From Candidatus Heimdallarchaeota archaeon (GTDB lineage Archaea > Asgardarchaeota > Heimdallarchaeia > JABLTI01), in the NCBI GenBank assembly GCA_018238155.1, contig JABCTZ010000036.1:372001-436000 (forward strand): a stretch of 64,000 nucleotides of DNA. Direction: 5' to 3'. The position numbers were made by a program, and so were the translations under genes. Within the stretch, counting starts at the first letter, position 1; each line of letters begins with the position of its first letter. Under the pieces are notes generated by a model. It was given only the letters and a program-made list of their open reading frames with translations. It had not been told where the DNA came from and did no database searches. This document shows positions 28,542 through 36,239 of the stretch, piece after piece.

Positions 28542-29024
28542 TTACTTAATGGTTGAATACTTTGTTAACATAGCATTATATCCTTGAATGCTTTCTTCAG
28601 CTATGGTACTATCTTCTAACCATGATTTTATGTGAACTAGTCGTGTTGCTATCCAGGAGAAATCTTCAACATCAAAAGCAAGAGCTAGTTCCCATTCGGT
28701 AGCTGTTAAATGAGCTTGGTTCACTTTTTCAGCTTCTGAAAAAAGTAGGTTTGCACTTATCTTAAACCCCATTTTTTTCAGTTCATTTAATTCAATAATT
28801 TCATGTATTAGTAACCACTTTGATTGTAAAACATTATCAAGTGTGATTGTATCTCCTGAAGGTGCTTCTCCTTCGAAATAATCAATTAATTCTTGAGTAT
28901 AAATTTCTTCTATTAGATAACTGTTTTTCAATAGAAGTGTACGAAAAAGATTAATTTTTTTCTGAATTTCAACAAGAGCATTTTTGTTGTTGAGATGATT
29001 TGAAGCTACCAATATTAACAACAA
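28542..29024 (-). CDS. Hypothetical helical protein
   Basis: 160 residues from TTG 29024; no ATG is available near the N-terminus, and TTG codons at the second and fifth positions are alternatives. All-helical, with IHEIIELNELKKMGF and HLTATEWELALAF near the centre; the paired His/Glu residues (HEIIE, H-x3-E-x-E) could bind a metal. I do not recognise the family with certainty. It stands alone. Confidence 0.5.
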   Translation of the reverse strand: MLLILVASNHLNNKNALVEIQKKINLFRTLLLKNSYLIEEIYTQELIDYFEGEAPSGDTITLDNVLQSKWLLIHEIIELNELKKMGFKISANLLFSEAEKVNQAHLTATEWELALAFDVEDFSWIATRLVHIKSWLEDSTIAEESIQGYNAMLTKYSTIK

Positions 29025-29248
29025 AGTAATGATTTACGAGTCAATTAAAATAATTATTGGTGAATGAATATGGTTGGTAAAATGTTTATTGAGATACGCC
29101 ATCTTTCTCTTTTGTACAACAATTAGTAAACATAAAACTTACGCTGAAAAAATATTTATCGAAATAAGTTCGACAAAATTAATTTTCACTTTGCAACTAT
29201 AGTAACATAGATATTTGATTATTGAAAGCTATGCGTTAGTAAGTTACG

Positions 29249-30358
29249 GTGAGAATAAAATTGACTGAGAAGAAACGATATTCTTTATTGTGCCCACATT
29301 GTAAGGATAACATCGCATTTGAATTAAGTGTAGAAGAATTAGAAAAAAGCTATTCTGGAGAAACGGCAAAAATATCTCTCGCAACACATGGAAGCCCTGA
29401 ACATACTGTAGATGTTTATATTGATCGTGATGGGCTAATACGTTCTGCTTTTGCAAATTTCGCTTCAATTGAAACCAAGGTTTCTCTACAGAATACCTAT
29501 ATTACAGATGCAACAAGTGAACTCAATCCTCAAGAAGGACTAGCAATTGGAGTCAAAGTTGTCCCTTATACTGTTACTATTGGTGATAGCTCACCGAAAA
29601 AATATAATGAAGAAGTATTTTTTTCGGAAGTTTACGATGGGTTGAAATCTGATAAAAGAGTTAAAAGTCAACCTGTTTCTGTTGAGTCATTTTTAGAAGC
29701 TTTCAAAACATCTCCACGCGATAAGCCTGTGATTACTGTAACTGTTAGTATGAAGTACAGTGAAGGATATGCTAACGCTGTCAAAGCTAAGAAAATCCTC
29801 GCAAAGGAAGACCCCTCTTTTGCCAAAAATATCCACATTGTTGATTCAAAAACAACTGGGCCAATGATGAAATTAATGGTGAAAAAAGCTCTTTCTTTGG
29901 ATGAAGAAGGGCAAAGTGTCTCTGAAATAATTGAATACTTGAATTGGATACGCGAAAAACATTTAACTTATATTTATGTTGATTCATTGAGTGCTCTTCG
30001 AAAAAGCGAACGTGTTGGTCGTGTGACATCATTTTTTGGTAATTTACTTGGTTTAAAACCTGTCATTATTGAGAATGAAAACAATAATGGAGAACTTAAA
30101 CCTTTTAAAACTGTTCGTAGTAAGAAAGCTGCTATTAAAGAAATTGTTAAAGCAATTAGAGAACAATTTGGTTATGTAGAACTTGTTGGAGTAATTATTT
30201 ATGGTATCATTATTGATGATGCATTAGAAATGCAAGAGATGCTTAAAGAAGATTCAAGAACTGAAGATAATGACTTTACAATGGATTTCATTGGTACTGG
30301 AGTCGCAATGCATCTGAGCTATGATGTTCTTGGTATCTCTCTCTATCCTAAATTATGA
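29249..30358 (+). CDS. DegV-family protein with N-terminal zinc-ribbon-like segment
   Basis: 369 residues from GTG 29249. The C-terminal 280 residues follow the DegV/FakB pattern: ITDATSELNPQ, VVPYTVTIGDSSPKKYNEE, SQPVSVESFLEAFK, SMKYSEGYANAVKAKK, IHIVDSKTTGPM and YVDSLSALRKSERVG, then the EDD-fold C-terminal domain. DegV proteins bind a single fatty acid; in bacteria FakB presents it to a kinase. The first 85 residues are an extra domain beginning LLCPHCKDN. A fatty-acid binder close to an acyl-chain synthase is notable. No FakA-like kinase is present in the window. Confidence 0.82.
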   Translation: MRIKLTEKKRYSLLCPHCKDNIAFELSVEELEKSYSGETAKISLATHGSPEHTVDVYIDRDGLIRSAFANFASIETKVSLQNTYITDATSELNPQEGLAIGVKVVPYTVTIGDSSPKKYNEEVFFSEVYDGLKSDKRVKSQPVSVESFLEAFKTSPRDKPVITVTVSMKYSEGYANAVKAKKILAKEDPSFAKNIHIVDSKTTGPMMKLMVKKALSLDEEGQSVSEIIEYLNWIREKHLTYIYVDSLSALRKSERVGRVTSFFGNLLGLKPVIIENENNNGELKPFKTVRSKKAAIKEIVKAIREQFGYVELVGVIIYGIIIDDALEMQEMLKEDSRTEDNDFTMDFIGTGVAMHLSYDVLGISLYPKL

Positions 30359-30798
30359 TTCTTCTTCAACGTTGTTAATAGAAGAATCTTTTTCCTTTTC
30401 TTTTTTTAAATTAAGGATAACTTGCTTTGCTTACCATTTTTTGAGGAAAAGTAAATCATCACTTTATTTTTGTTGATAACTATTTATAGTTTTTAACAAA
30501 CTAACGTACTATTTTATGTGTATAGAATCTCTCTGGAGATAAAATTAATGTCAACAAGTACTGAATTTGATGCCGTTATTGAACTACCTAAAAAAGGTTA
30601 TAGGGGGAGGGAGGCCTAATAACCGTGTAAAAAAGAAAAAAGTTTTCTATTTTGGTCACTAGGCTGAACTTATTTTATACTCATATAATAAAAAGCTTTT
30701 GTCGATTACATAAAAGCAATTTTTGCTTTACTTTCTACTTATATAAATAAGTTCTTGATTAAGTTTCTATTTTTTTATTGTTCTAAATAGAATTATGT
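30359..30798. other. Intergenic gap between convergent genes, with one very short ORF
   Basis: This 440-base stretch lies between the convergent DegV and BpsA genes. At 30548-30619 an ATG preceded by GGAG opens 23 codons (MSTSTEFDAVIELPKKGYRG and three more) ending in a local G-rich patch. It could be a tiny protein or the start of a truncated gene. The remainder is AT-rich without a recognisable element. Confidence 0.3.
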
Positions 30799-31962
30799 TT
30801 AAACTTTTCGTCGAGAGATACGTATAAATTCCTCAGTATCACCACATACAGGGCAACCTTTTTCCTTTAACACTTCAATATTTTTTGTTTCCAATGTTAA
30901 CCCTACTTCTGTGATATGTCCATTTTTACATTGATATTCTCTAATAGTGGGATTTAATTCACCCGTATAGATCTTCCCACTAAAATCTAAAGTGATCAAT
31001 GATTTTGAGCTATCAGTTGTCGATAAAATACTGATATAAGTGGTGTTTCCGTGCATTTCAGCACCTTCATATAAATTGAAACCCGGTATTAATTGTTGAA
31101 TTGCTAATCCTAGTTTTGTTAATGAGTTTTGAACTTCTAATTGTATTTTAGGTGGGCGATGAGCATAAGCTAGGTAGATCTTTCTTCCTGATTCATCTTT
31201 TAACCCTTGAATTGCTCTGGAAAGAAATAATTCTAATCCGGGAATAGTGTACGGTGGATCTGTAAGAACTACATCAAATCTATTCGTCAAATCTTCAGCA
31301 AGCGATTTACGTAAATCATGTGTTACACAATTAATATGGAAATTGTTTTCTTCTGAGATTTCTTTTATCACTTTTAACAATCTGGTATCAATATCTAAAA
31401 CAGTGATTTTTGCATTTGTTTTTAGCTGAGCAATTGCTAGAGATGTAAAATCATCATCTCCAATTAATAGTATCTCTCTACCTTCAAGATCATTGTTTTC
31501 TAACATCAAATAAGCTCGGCGAATTGCTGTTATTGGTCTACCAAAAGCTTGATCAATTTCTGTTTGAGGTTTTGGTCTTCGCTCAGAAAAGATTCTTTGT
31601 TTAGCAATCAATTTTTCAGCTTCATGTGGGAGTGCAAGACCGGTACTGTCACATTTTTTACAGCTGTGGCTTTCAAGGTAATTAATGCCTAATACATCAT
31701 TAACAAAAATTAATCCTCTTTTGGTTAAAATAGCCCCTTTTTTTTCACGACTAATTAAATTAACTTTTTCTAATTCTTTTCTTATTGCAGCTATAGTTGG
31801 TATGGGCATTTTTATCTTTCTTGAGAGGCTTTTGGTTCCGATTGTACCACTAAGGAAAATTTCACGTAAAATGGCTCTAATTGCTTCCTTTCCTTCAAAT
31901 ACATTTGCTTTTTCAGCGATTTCATTTAATACTTCATCAGGATCATTAGTAATATTTGACAT
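30799..31962 (-). CDS. bpsA: N4-bis(aminopropyl)spermidine synthase, branched-polyamine synthase
   Basis: 387 residues. BpsA transfers aminopropyl groups from decarboxylated AdoMet to spermidine to give branched polyamines that protect nucleic acids. The N-terminal winged helix (TKSLSRKIKMPIPTIAAIRK), the ILLIGDDDFTSLAIAQL nucleotide-binding strand with the G-D-D-D motif, and the catalytic DVVLTDPPYTIPG loop fit the family, as does the length (Thermococcus and Thermus enzymes are about 350). Extra C-terminal Cys pairs (CPVCGD) suggest a zinc ribbon. The AdoMet decarboxylase gene lies 16 bases upstream on the same strand, providing the co-substrate. Confidence 0.88.
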   Translation of the reverse strand: MSNITNDPDEVLNEIAEKANVFEGKEAIRAILREIFLSGTIGTKSLSRKIKMPIPTIAAIRKELEKVNLISREKKGAILTKRGLIFVNDVLGINYLESHSCKKCDSTGLALPHEAEKLIAKQRIFSERRPKPQTEIDQAFGRPITAIRRAYLMLENNDLEGREILLIGDDDFTSLAIAQLKTNAKITVLDIDTRLLKVIKEISEENNFHINCVTHDLRKSLAEDLTNRFDVVLTDPPYTIPGLELFLSRAIQGLKDESGRKIYLAYAHRPPKIQLEVQNSLTKLGLAIQQLIPGFNLYEGAEMHGNTTYISILSTTDSSKSLITLDFSGKIYTGELNPTIREYQCKNGHITEVGLTLETKNIEVLKEKGCPVCGDTEEFIRISRRKV

Positions 31963-31978
31963 TGAAATTTCCCATCTT

Positions 31979-32359
31979 TCATTTAATTTCCCTTGGCAAT
32001 TCTTTCAATTCAAAAGATTCAGGCTTCAATTCTGCCTTAATATATTCCCAAGCAACATAAGGATCTAAGGACTCACCACAGAGGAAAATGTCTAGGGCAG
32101 CGAAATTAAATTCTGGCCAAGTATGAAGTGAGATATGTGTTTCTTTCAGGATAACCACTACACTACAACCTAAAGGAGAAAATCTGTGAACTGATGCTTG
32201 AAGAACATGTGCTCCGGCTTTTTTTGCCGCTTCTGTTATTAATGTTAGAATTGCTGTTTCATTGTTTAGATCTGATTGACATTTATATAGATCAATTAAT
32301 AGTTGATTTACTTTCAATGGTTCTTTCAATGGGTATTTTTTTATTTCTTCTTTGGGCAT
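31979..32359 (-). CDS. speH: AdoMet decarboxylase (pyruvoyl type), Thr at the self-cleavage site
   Basis: 126 residues from ATG 32359. The prokaryotic class 1B proenzyme normally cleaves itself before the Ser of E-S-H-[IL]-[ST]-[IL]-H-T-W-P-E and turns that Ser into the pyruvoyl cofactor. Here the motif is E-T-H-I-S-L-H-T-W-P-E: Thr74 replaces the Ser, while His79 and the Cys94 in FLCG, equivalent to the processing His and catalytic Cys, are kept. HRFSPLGCSVVV also fits. The product would supply decarboxylated AdoMet to BpsA downstream. Thr could cleave to a ketobutyryl group, slowly, or the protein may be inactive or altered. Confidence 0.85.
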   Translation of the reverse strand: MPKEEIKKYPLKEPLKVNQLLIDLYKCQSDLNNETAILTLITEAAKKAGAHVLQASVHRFSPLGCSVVVILKETHISLHTWPEFNFAALDIFLCGESLDPYVAWEYIKAELKPESFELKELPREIK

Positions 32360-32536
32360 CAAATTTTTTCTCCAATTTACTTGTTTTAGTTTGTAAAAAA
32401 TGACAATATTAATGTATGTTTCCTTTGATTAATTTATTTTCATAGATAAAAGTAATAAAAAATATAGCTTCTTGTTCCATTAAATATAATTAGAATAAAG
32501 AGGTATTAAAATAACTATAGGAGAATGATTTAAACT

Positions 32537-33292
32537 ATGAGCACTATTGAAAATGAAATTTTGACATTTGATGAAGTTATATCCACTCAAGAGTTAGCAA
32601 TGAAATATATTCGTGAACGAAAAAAAACTCATGGTTTAGTTCTAACTGCAACAAAACAAACAGGTGGACAAGGACGATTAGAGCGTAGTTGGTCATCTCC
32701 TATTGGTGGGCTCTGGATGACTACAATATATCAATGTAAAACACCTCTAGCTCAATTTGAAGGTTTTTCAGTTCGTTTGGGTTTGGAAATGATCAAGGAT
32801 TTTGAGAATTCAATTCCATTAAAATTTCAAATTAAATGGCCAAATGACTTGATAGTAAACAAGAAAAAAGTAGGTGGGATTTTGATTAATACACGAATAA
32901 AAGAAGATATTCTGACCGAACTCATAATTGGCATTGGTATCAATATTAATAATCAAACAGAAACATTACCTCCCGAAGTAGCATCAATTGCTACATCAAT
33001 GAGTGAAAACATGCTCGATAAGATTTCTATTAGTTCAGTTCAACACATTGTTCTTACAGCACAGAATAGGTTATTCCAAAATGTAGAAAGAAATGAGTTA
33101 GAAGATATTGCAGATATTTGGACCAAGAAATCTCTCAGTTATCAGAAAACTATTCGAGTAGTTACTCGAGAAGAAACATTGACCGGCGTAGAGCAAGGAA
33201 TTACTGAAAATGGTAGCTTAATTCTGAAAACAAATTCGAATGAATTAAAAACAGTTTCTATAGGAGATATTGAATTGCTGAGAATAAAATAA
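32537..33292 (+). CDS. birA: Biotin-[acyl-CoA carboxylase] ligase
   Basis: 251 residues of catalytic domain, without the N-terminal DNA-binding domain of bifunctional BirA. Biotin-binding and adenylation motifs are visible: TKQTGGQGRLERSWSSP (the GRGRxGRxW loop, here GQGRLERSW), KWPNDLIVNKKKVGGIL and a C-terminal SH3-like cap (GVEQGITENGSLILK). It attaches biotin to the carrier protein encoded 800 bases downstream, so it serves the acyl-CoA carboxylase of this locus. It is convergent with the hydrolase gene. Confidence 0.92.
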   Translation: MSTIENEILTFDEVISTQELAMKYIRERKKTHGLVLTATKQTGGQGRLERSWSSPIGGLWMTTIYQCKTPLAQFEGFSVRLGLEMIKDFENSIPLKFQIKWPNDLIVNKKKVGGILINTRIKEDILTELIIGIGININNQTETLPPEVASIATSMSENMLDKISISSVQHIVLTAQNRLFQNVERNELEDIADIWTKKSLSYQKTIRVVTREETLTGVEQGITENGSLILKTNSNELKTVSIGDIELLRIK

Positions 33293-33301
33293 AAAATAGA
33301 A

Positions 33302-33318
33302 AGGGAAATTGATTCCCT
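33302..33318. terminator. Hairpin between convergent birA and hydrolase genes
   Basis: AGGGAA at 33302-33307 and TTCCCT at 33313-33318 pair around a 5-base loop in the 24-base gap between the two stop codons. It is a plausible bidirectional terminator, though without a long T run. Confidence 0.4.
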
Positions 33319-34078
33319 ACGCTTCAATTAATTGATTAACAAAAAATTCTCGTAATGCAACGAATGTTTCATGACGAGCTTGGGGGTTCGTAAGATTGTG
33401 ATCAGCATTTGGAATGATTTTAAATGCTTTTGGATTAAATGCTTTAGAGAAAAGATGTCTCATACCTTTCATTGGCATAAAACTATCTTTTGAACCTGTA
33501 ATAATCAGCAATGGTCTTGGTGAAATTCGATTAACACATCTTAATGGATTATTTCCTCGAATATCATTTTGCAATTTTTCCTTTACACCTGTTGCAGCTG
33601 TACGAACTAATCCTGATGCGGTTAATCCATCCCAGAGAGCATCAAAGTGAGGATAATTCACAACAAAATCGAAATCGAATAGTGGTGCTTGTAAAGCAAC
33701 TATTGCTACTCTTGGATCTCTCGATGCATGACATGTTACTAATGCTCCTCCCAGACTCACTCCATATAATCCGATTCTCATTGGATTTACTTTTGGATGA
33801 TTTGCTAAAAAGGAAATTACATAATCCAAGTTTTGGAGTGAAGCATGGATTGTCGTTTCTCCTTTACTTTTGTAAAAACCTGATAAATGAAATACAAAAT
33901 AAGCTATTCCGTTATCAGTTAAAAGTGATGCAAGAGCTTCTTCTTTAGCGAATTCATTTGAAACCAACCCATGAACTTTACAGACCACAGGATATTTCTT
34001 TCTATCATCATCTGGAAAGAAGAACGCAGCACTTATTGTGCTATTATAGTAATCGATCATTAATTCTTCTTTTTTCAT
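33317..34078 (-). CDS. Alpha/beta hydrolase, serine esterase type
   Basis: 253 residues. The nucleophile elbow GVSLGG (about 100), the acid in TGSKDSFMP (about 197) and His in PNADHNL (about 226) give a full catalytic triad. The fold is close to the dienelactone-hydrolase/BAAT-like group. It is the last gene of the accC-BCCP-hydrolase operon, 14 bases after the carrier-protein stop. Since the multienzyme encoded nearby has no visible thioesterase, release of its acyl product is a reasonable but untested role. Confidence 0.8.
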   Translation of the reverse strand: MKKEELMIDYYNSTISAAFFFPDDDRKKYPVVCKVHGLVSNEFAKEEALASLLTDNGIAYFVFHLSGFYKSKGETTIHASLQNLDYVISFLANHPKVNPMRIGLYGVSLGGALVTCHASRDPRVAIVALQAPLFDFDFVVNYPHFDALWDGLTASGLVRTAATGVKEKLQNDIRGNNPLRCVNRISPRPLLIITGSKDSFMPMKGMRHLFSKAFNPKAFKIIPNADHNLTNPQARHETFVALREFFVNQLIEA

Positions 34079-34092
34079 TTTTTGTTTATCTC

Positions 34093-34584
34093 CTATTTTT
34101 CTTTATTTTGAATTGGTTTTACTTTTATCATCAATTGCCTAGCTACTACTTGATCACCGGTATTCACTAGAATTTTATCTACGATACCATTAATTGGTGA
34201 AAGAATTTCATTTCTCATTTTCATAGATTCGAGAATAAGTAGGCATTGTTGATCACTTACAACATCCCCAATTTTGACTTTTACATCAACTATTTTCCCA
34301 GGGATAGCTGCTTTGATATCTGCTTGTCTCTTTTGTTGAACTCCTTTCTTCAATTGTATTGTAGGTGAATGTCGAAAATCGAAATCTATTTCTTTGCCAT
34401 CAAGAAAAATAACATTGTCTTTGAATTCAATTCTGAATTCATGACCACTCACAAATACTTTATAGAATTTGCCATTAAAGATGACTTCAGGAGTAAAACT
34501 ATAATTTTCTACGATTATTTTTTTATCGGTTTTTTCTAATTCTAAATTAATACCATTTAGAGATATTTTGTACCTGTTTTCCAT
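34093..34584 (-). CDS. Biotin carboxyl carrier protein of acyl-CoA carboxylase
   Basis: 163 residues. The C-terminal 75 residues are a biotinyl domain: AAIPGKIVDVKVKIGDVV, then ESMKM with the biotinylated Lys122 (usual form EAMKM; Ser in place of Ala is also common), and GDQVVARQLMIKV. The first 90 residues resemble the BT-domain-like region that docks the carrier in propionyl/acetyl-CoA carboxylases. Its start touches the stop of the biotin carboxylase gene, so the two are co-transcribed. Confidence 0.92.
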   Translation of the reverse strand: MENRYKISLNGINLELEKTDKKIIVENYSFTPEVIFNGKFYKVFVSGHEFRIEFKDNVIFLDGKEIDFDFRHSPTIQLKKGVQQKRQADIKAAIPGKIVDVKVKIGDVVSDQQCLLILESMKMRNEILSPINGIVDKILVNTGDQVVARQLMIKVKPIQNKEK

Positions 34585-36059
34585 TAGTAATCTCTCCTAA
34601 TTGCGTCTAGTCTTCCTTTCATTCGCCATTGGTTCGATTGATCTGGAAGGTTTGTTTCATTCTTCCTCATCCCTACGGCGAATAAAGCACTTGCTTGTAA
34701 ACAGATACGTTTTTTTAATTTCTCAAGGATATTTCGCTCTTCAATAAATTTAATGCTTATATCCCCTGATTTGAATTTTTCATCATTAAATAACTCTTCA
34801 AAAAATGGTATGTTGGTTGCAAAACCAAGGATAGATAATTCCTTTAGAGCCATTTTAGCTCGAACTATCGCTTCTTCTCGTGTCTCATCTGCAACAATCA
34901 GTTTTCCTATTAATGAATCATAACAATCTGGGATAGTAAATCCTTCATATATTGCAGTATCAAAACGAACTTGTGGTCCTCCTGGTGCAGTGAATTTCCT
35001 GACTCGTCCTGGAGTCGGGCGGAAATCCAATAAAGGATCTTCTGCATTGATCCTTAACTCCATTGCATGACCCCTAAATTTAATATCAGATTGTTTAAAG
35101 GATAAATGTTCTCCTTTAGCAATTCTAATTTGTTCTTTAACAATGTCTTTTCCAGTTAACATCTCTGTGACAGGGTGTTCGACTTGAATTCTTGGGTTCA
35201 CTTCATTGAAAAGGATATTACTATCCTTTAAGAGGAATTCAACAGTCCCTGCATTTCTGTATTTTACTCGTCGAGCTAATTTACAGACTAATCTTCCAAT
35301 TCTTTTTCGCTCATCATGAGAAATTACTGTTGAAGGTGCTTCTTCAAGCAATTTCTGATTTCTGCGCTGAATAGAACATTCTCTTTCTCCCAAATGAACT
35401 ACTTTGCCATAGTTATCAGCAATAATTTGGAATTCAATATGTCTAGGATGTTCTAAGAATTTTTCTAAAAATACTTCACCACGTCCAAAAGCAGCTTCTG
35501 CTTGAGCACTTGCACTTGCAATCGCAGGATGCAACTCCTTGGCATTTTCTGCTTTTTGTATGCCCATTCCACCACCACCATAGACAGCTTTTACTAGAAT
35601 AGGATAACCAATTCTTCTCGCTTCGCGATTAGCATGATTTTCATTTCGAATAATATCTGAACCAGGAGGTACTGTTAAGCCTACTCTTCTAGCTAAATCT
35701 CGAGACTTTACTTTATTTCCTAAAAGCTCAATAACCTCAGGAGGTGGTCCAACATAGACTATTCCTTCTGCAATGAGTTTCTTAGCAAACATTTCGCTTT
35801 CAGAAAGAAACCCATAGCCTGGATGAACACTTTCAATATTTAATCTATTACAAATAGCAAAAATTTGGTCTATGTCCAAATAACCCGGTTGGTCATTAAA
35901 TTCTTCTAATTCTATTGCCTCATCTGCAAGTTTAACATGAAGGGCATTTTTATCTACAGAAGTATAAATTGCGTAAGTTTTTACACCGAGCTCTCTTGCG
36001 GCTCGAATAATGCGTATAGCAATTTCACCTCTATTTGCAACTAACAGACTACTGAACAT
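34584..36059 (-). CDS. accC: Biotin carboxylase subunit of acyl-CoA carboxylase
   Basis: 491 residues. The ATP-grasp signature is complete: N-terminal LLVANRGEIAIRIIRAARE, the glycine-rich flap KAVYGGGGMGIQKAE, the bicarbonate and metal residues in ERECSIQRRNQKLLEEAPS, NEVNPRIQVEHPVTEM and NAEDP with R-P-TPGRV. It carboxylates biotin on the carrier protein using ATP and bicarbonate. About 40 extra residues at the C-terminus (IRRDY end) go beyond the usual 450. The promoter region is shared with the divergent carboxyltransferase gene and contains palindromic boxes. Confidence 0.95.
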   Translation of the reverse strand: MFSSLLVANRGEIAIRIIRAARELGVKTYAIYTSVDKNALHVKLADEAIELEEFNDQPGYLDIDQIFAICNRLNIESVHPGYGFLSESEMFAKKLIAEGIVYVGPPPEVIELLGNKVKSRDLARRVGLTVPPGSDIIRNENHANREARRIGYPILVKAVYGGGGMGIQKAENAKELHPAIASASAQAEAAFGRGEVFLEKFLEHPRHIEFQIIADNYGKVVHLGERECSIQRRNQKLLEEAPSTVISHDERKRIGRLVCKLARRVKYRNAGTVEFLLKDSNILFNEVNPRIQVEHPVTEMLTGKDIVKEQIRIAKGEHLSFKQSDIKFRGHAMELRINAEDPLLDFRPTPGRVRKFTAPGGPQVRFDTAIYEGFTIPDCYDSLIGKLIVADETREEAIVRAKMALKELSILGFATNIPFFEELFNDEKFKSGDISIKFIEERNILEKLKKRICLQASALFAVGMRKNETNLPDQSNQWRMKGRLDAIRRDY

Positions 36060-36239
36060 GATGTCATCTCACATTCTTTGCTTCTATAAAGTATTAGTGT
36101 ATTTTTACTGTAAAATGATTCAATTTGTTTATCTAGAAAGCAAATTTTACTGTAATATACAGTATATTTTTTATATAGCTTATTCTGATTGTAAACTACA
36201 CAGTTTGGCACATTGTACTGTGTAACAGGAGATTTGGCA
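36060..36239. promoter_or_regulatory. Divergent acyl-CoA carboxylase promoter with TACTGTA palindromes
   Basis: Three palindromic elements share a core. TTTTACTGTAAAA at 36103-36115 is a 6-1-6 palindrome. TACTGTAATATACAGTA at 36148-36164 is a perfect 7-3-7 palindrome. TACACAG at 36197-36203 pairs with CTGTGTA at 36218-36224. The first abuts a TATA-like element for accC (CTATAAAG, minus strand, about 36083-36090). The second abuts TTTTTTATATAG (36167-36178) for the carboxyltransferase gene. Binding of a dimeric regulator would block both promoters. The regulator is not identified; the HTH/TPR protein downstream of the megasynthase and the small winged-helix protein at 50.7 kb are candidates by position only. 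Confidence 0.6.

Noticed and set aside
30548..30619. 23-residue gene with a GGAG leader
   Set aside because: Too short to support as a gene from composition alone; it is mentioned in the gap entry.
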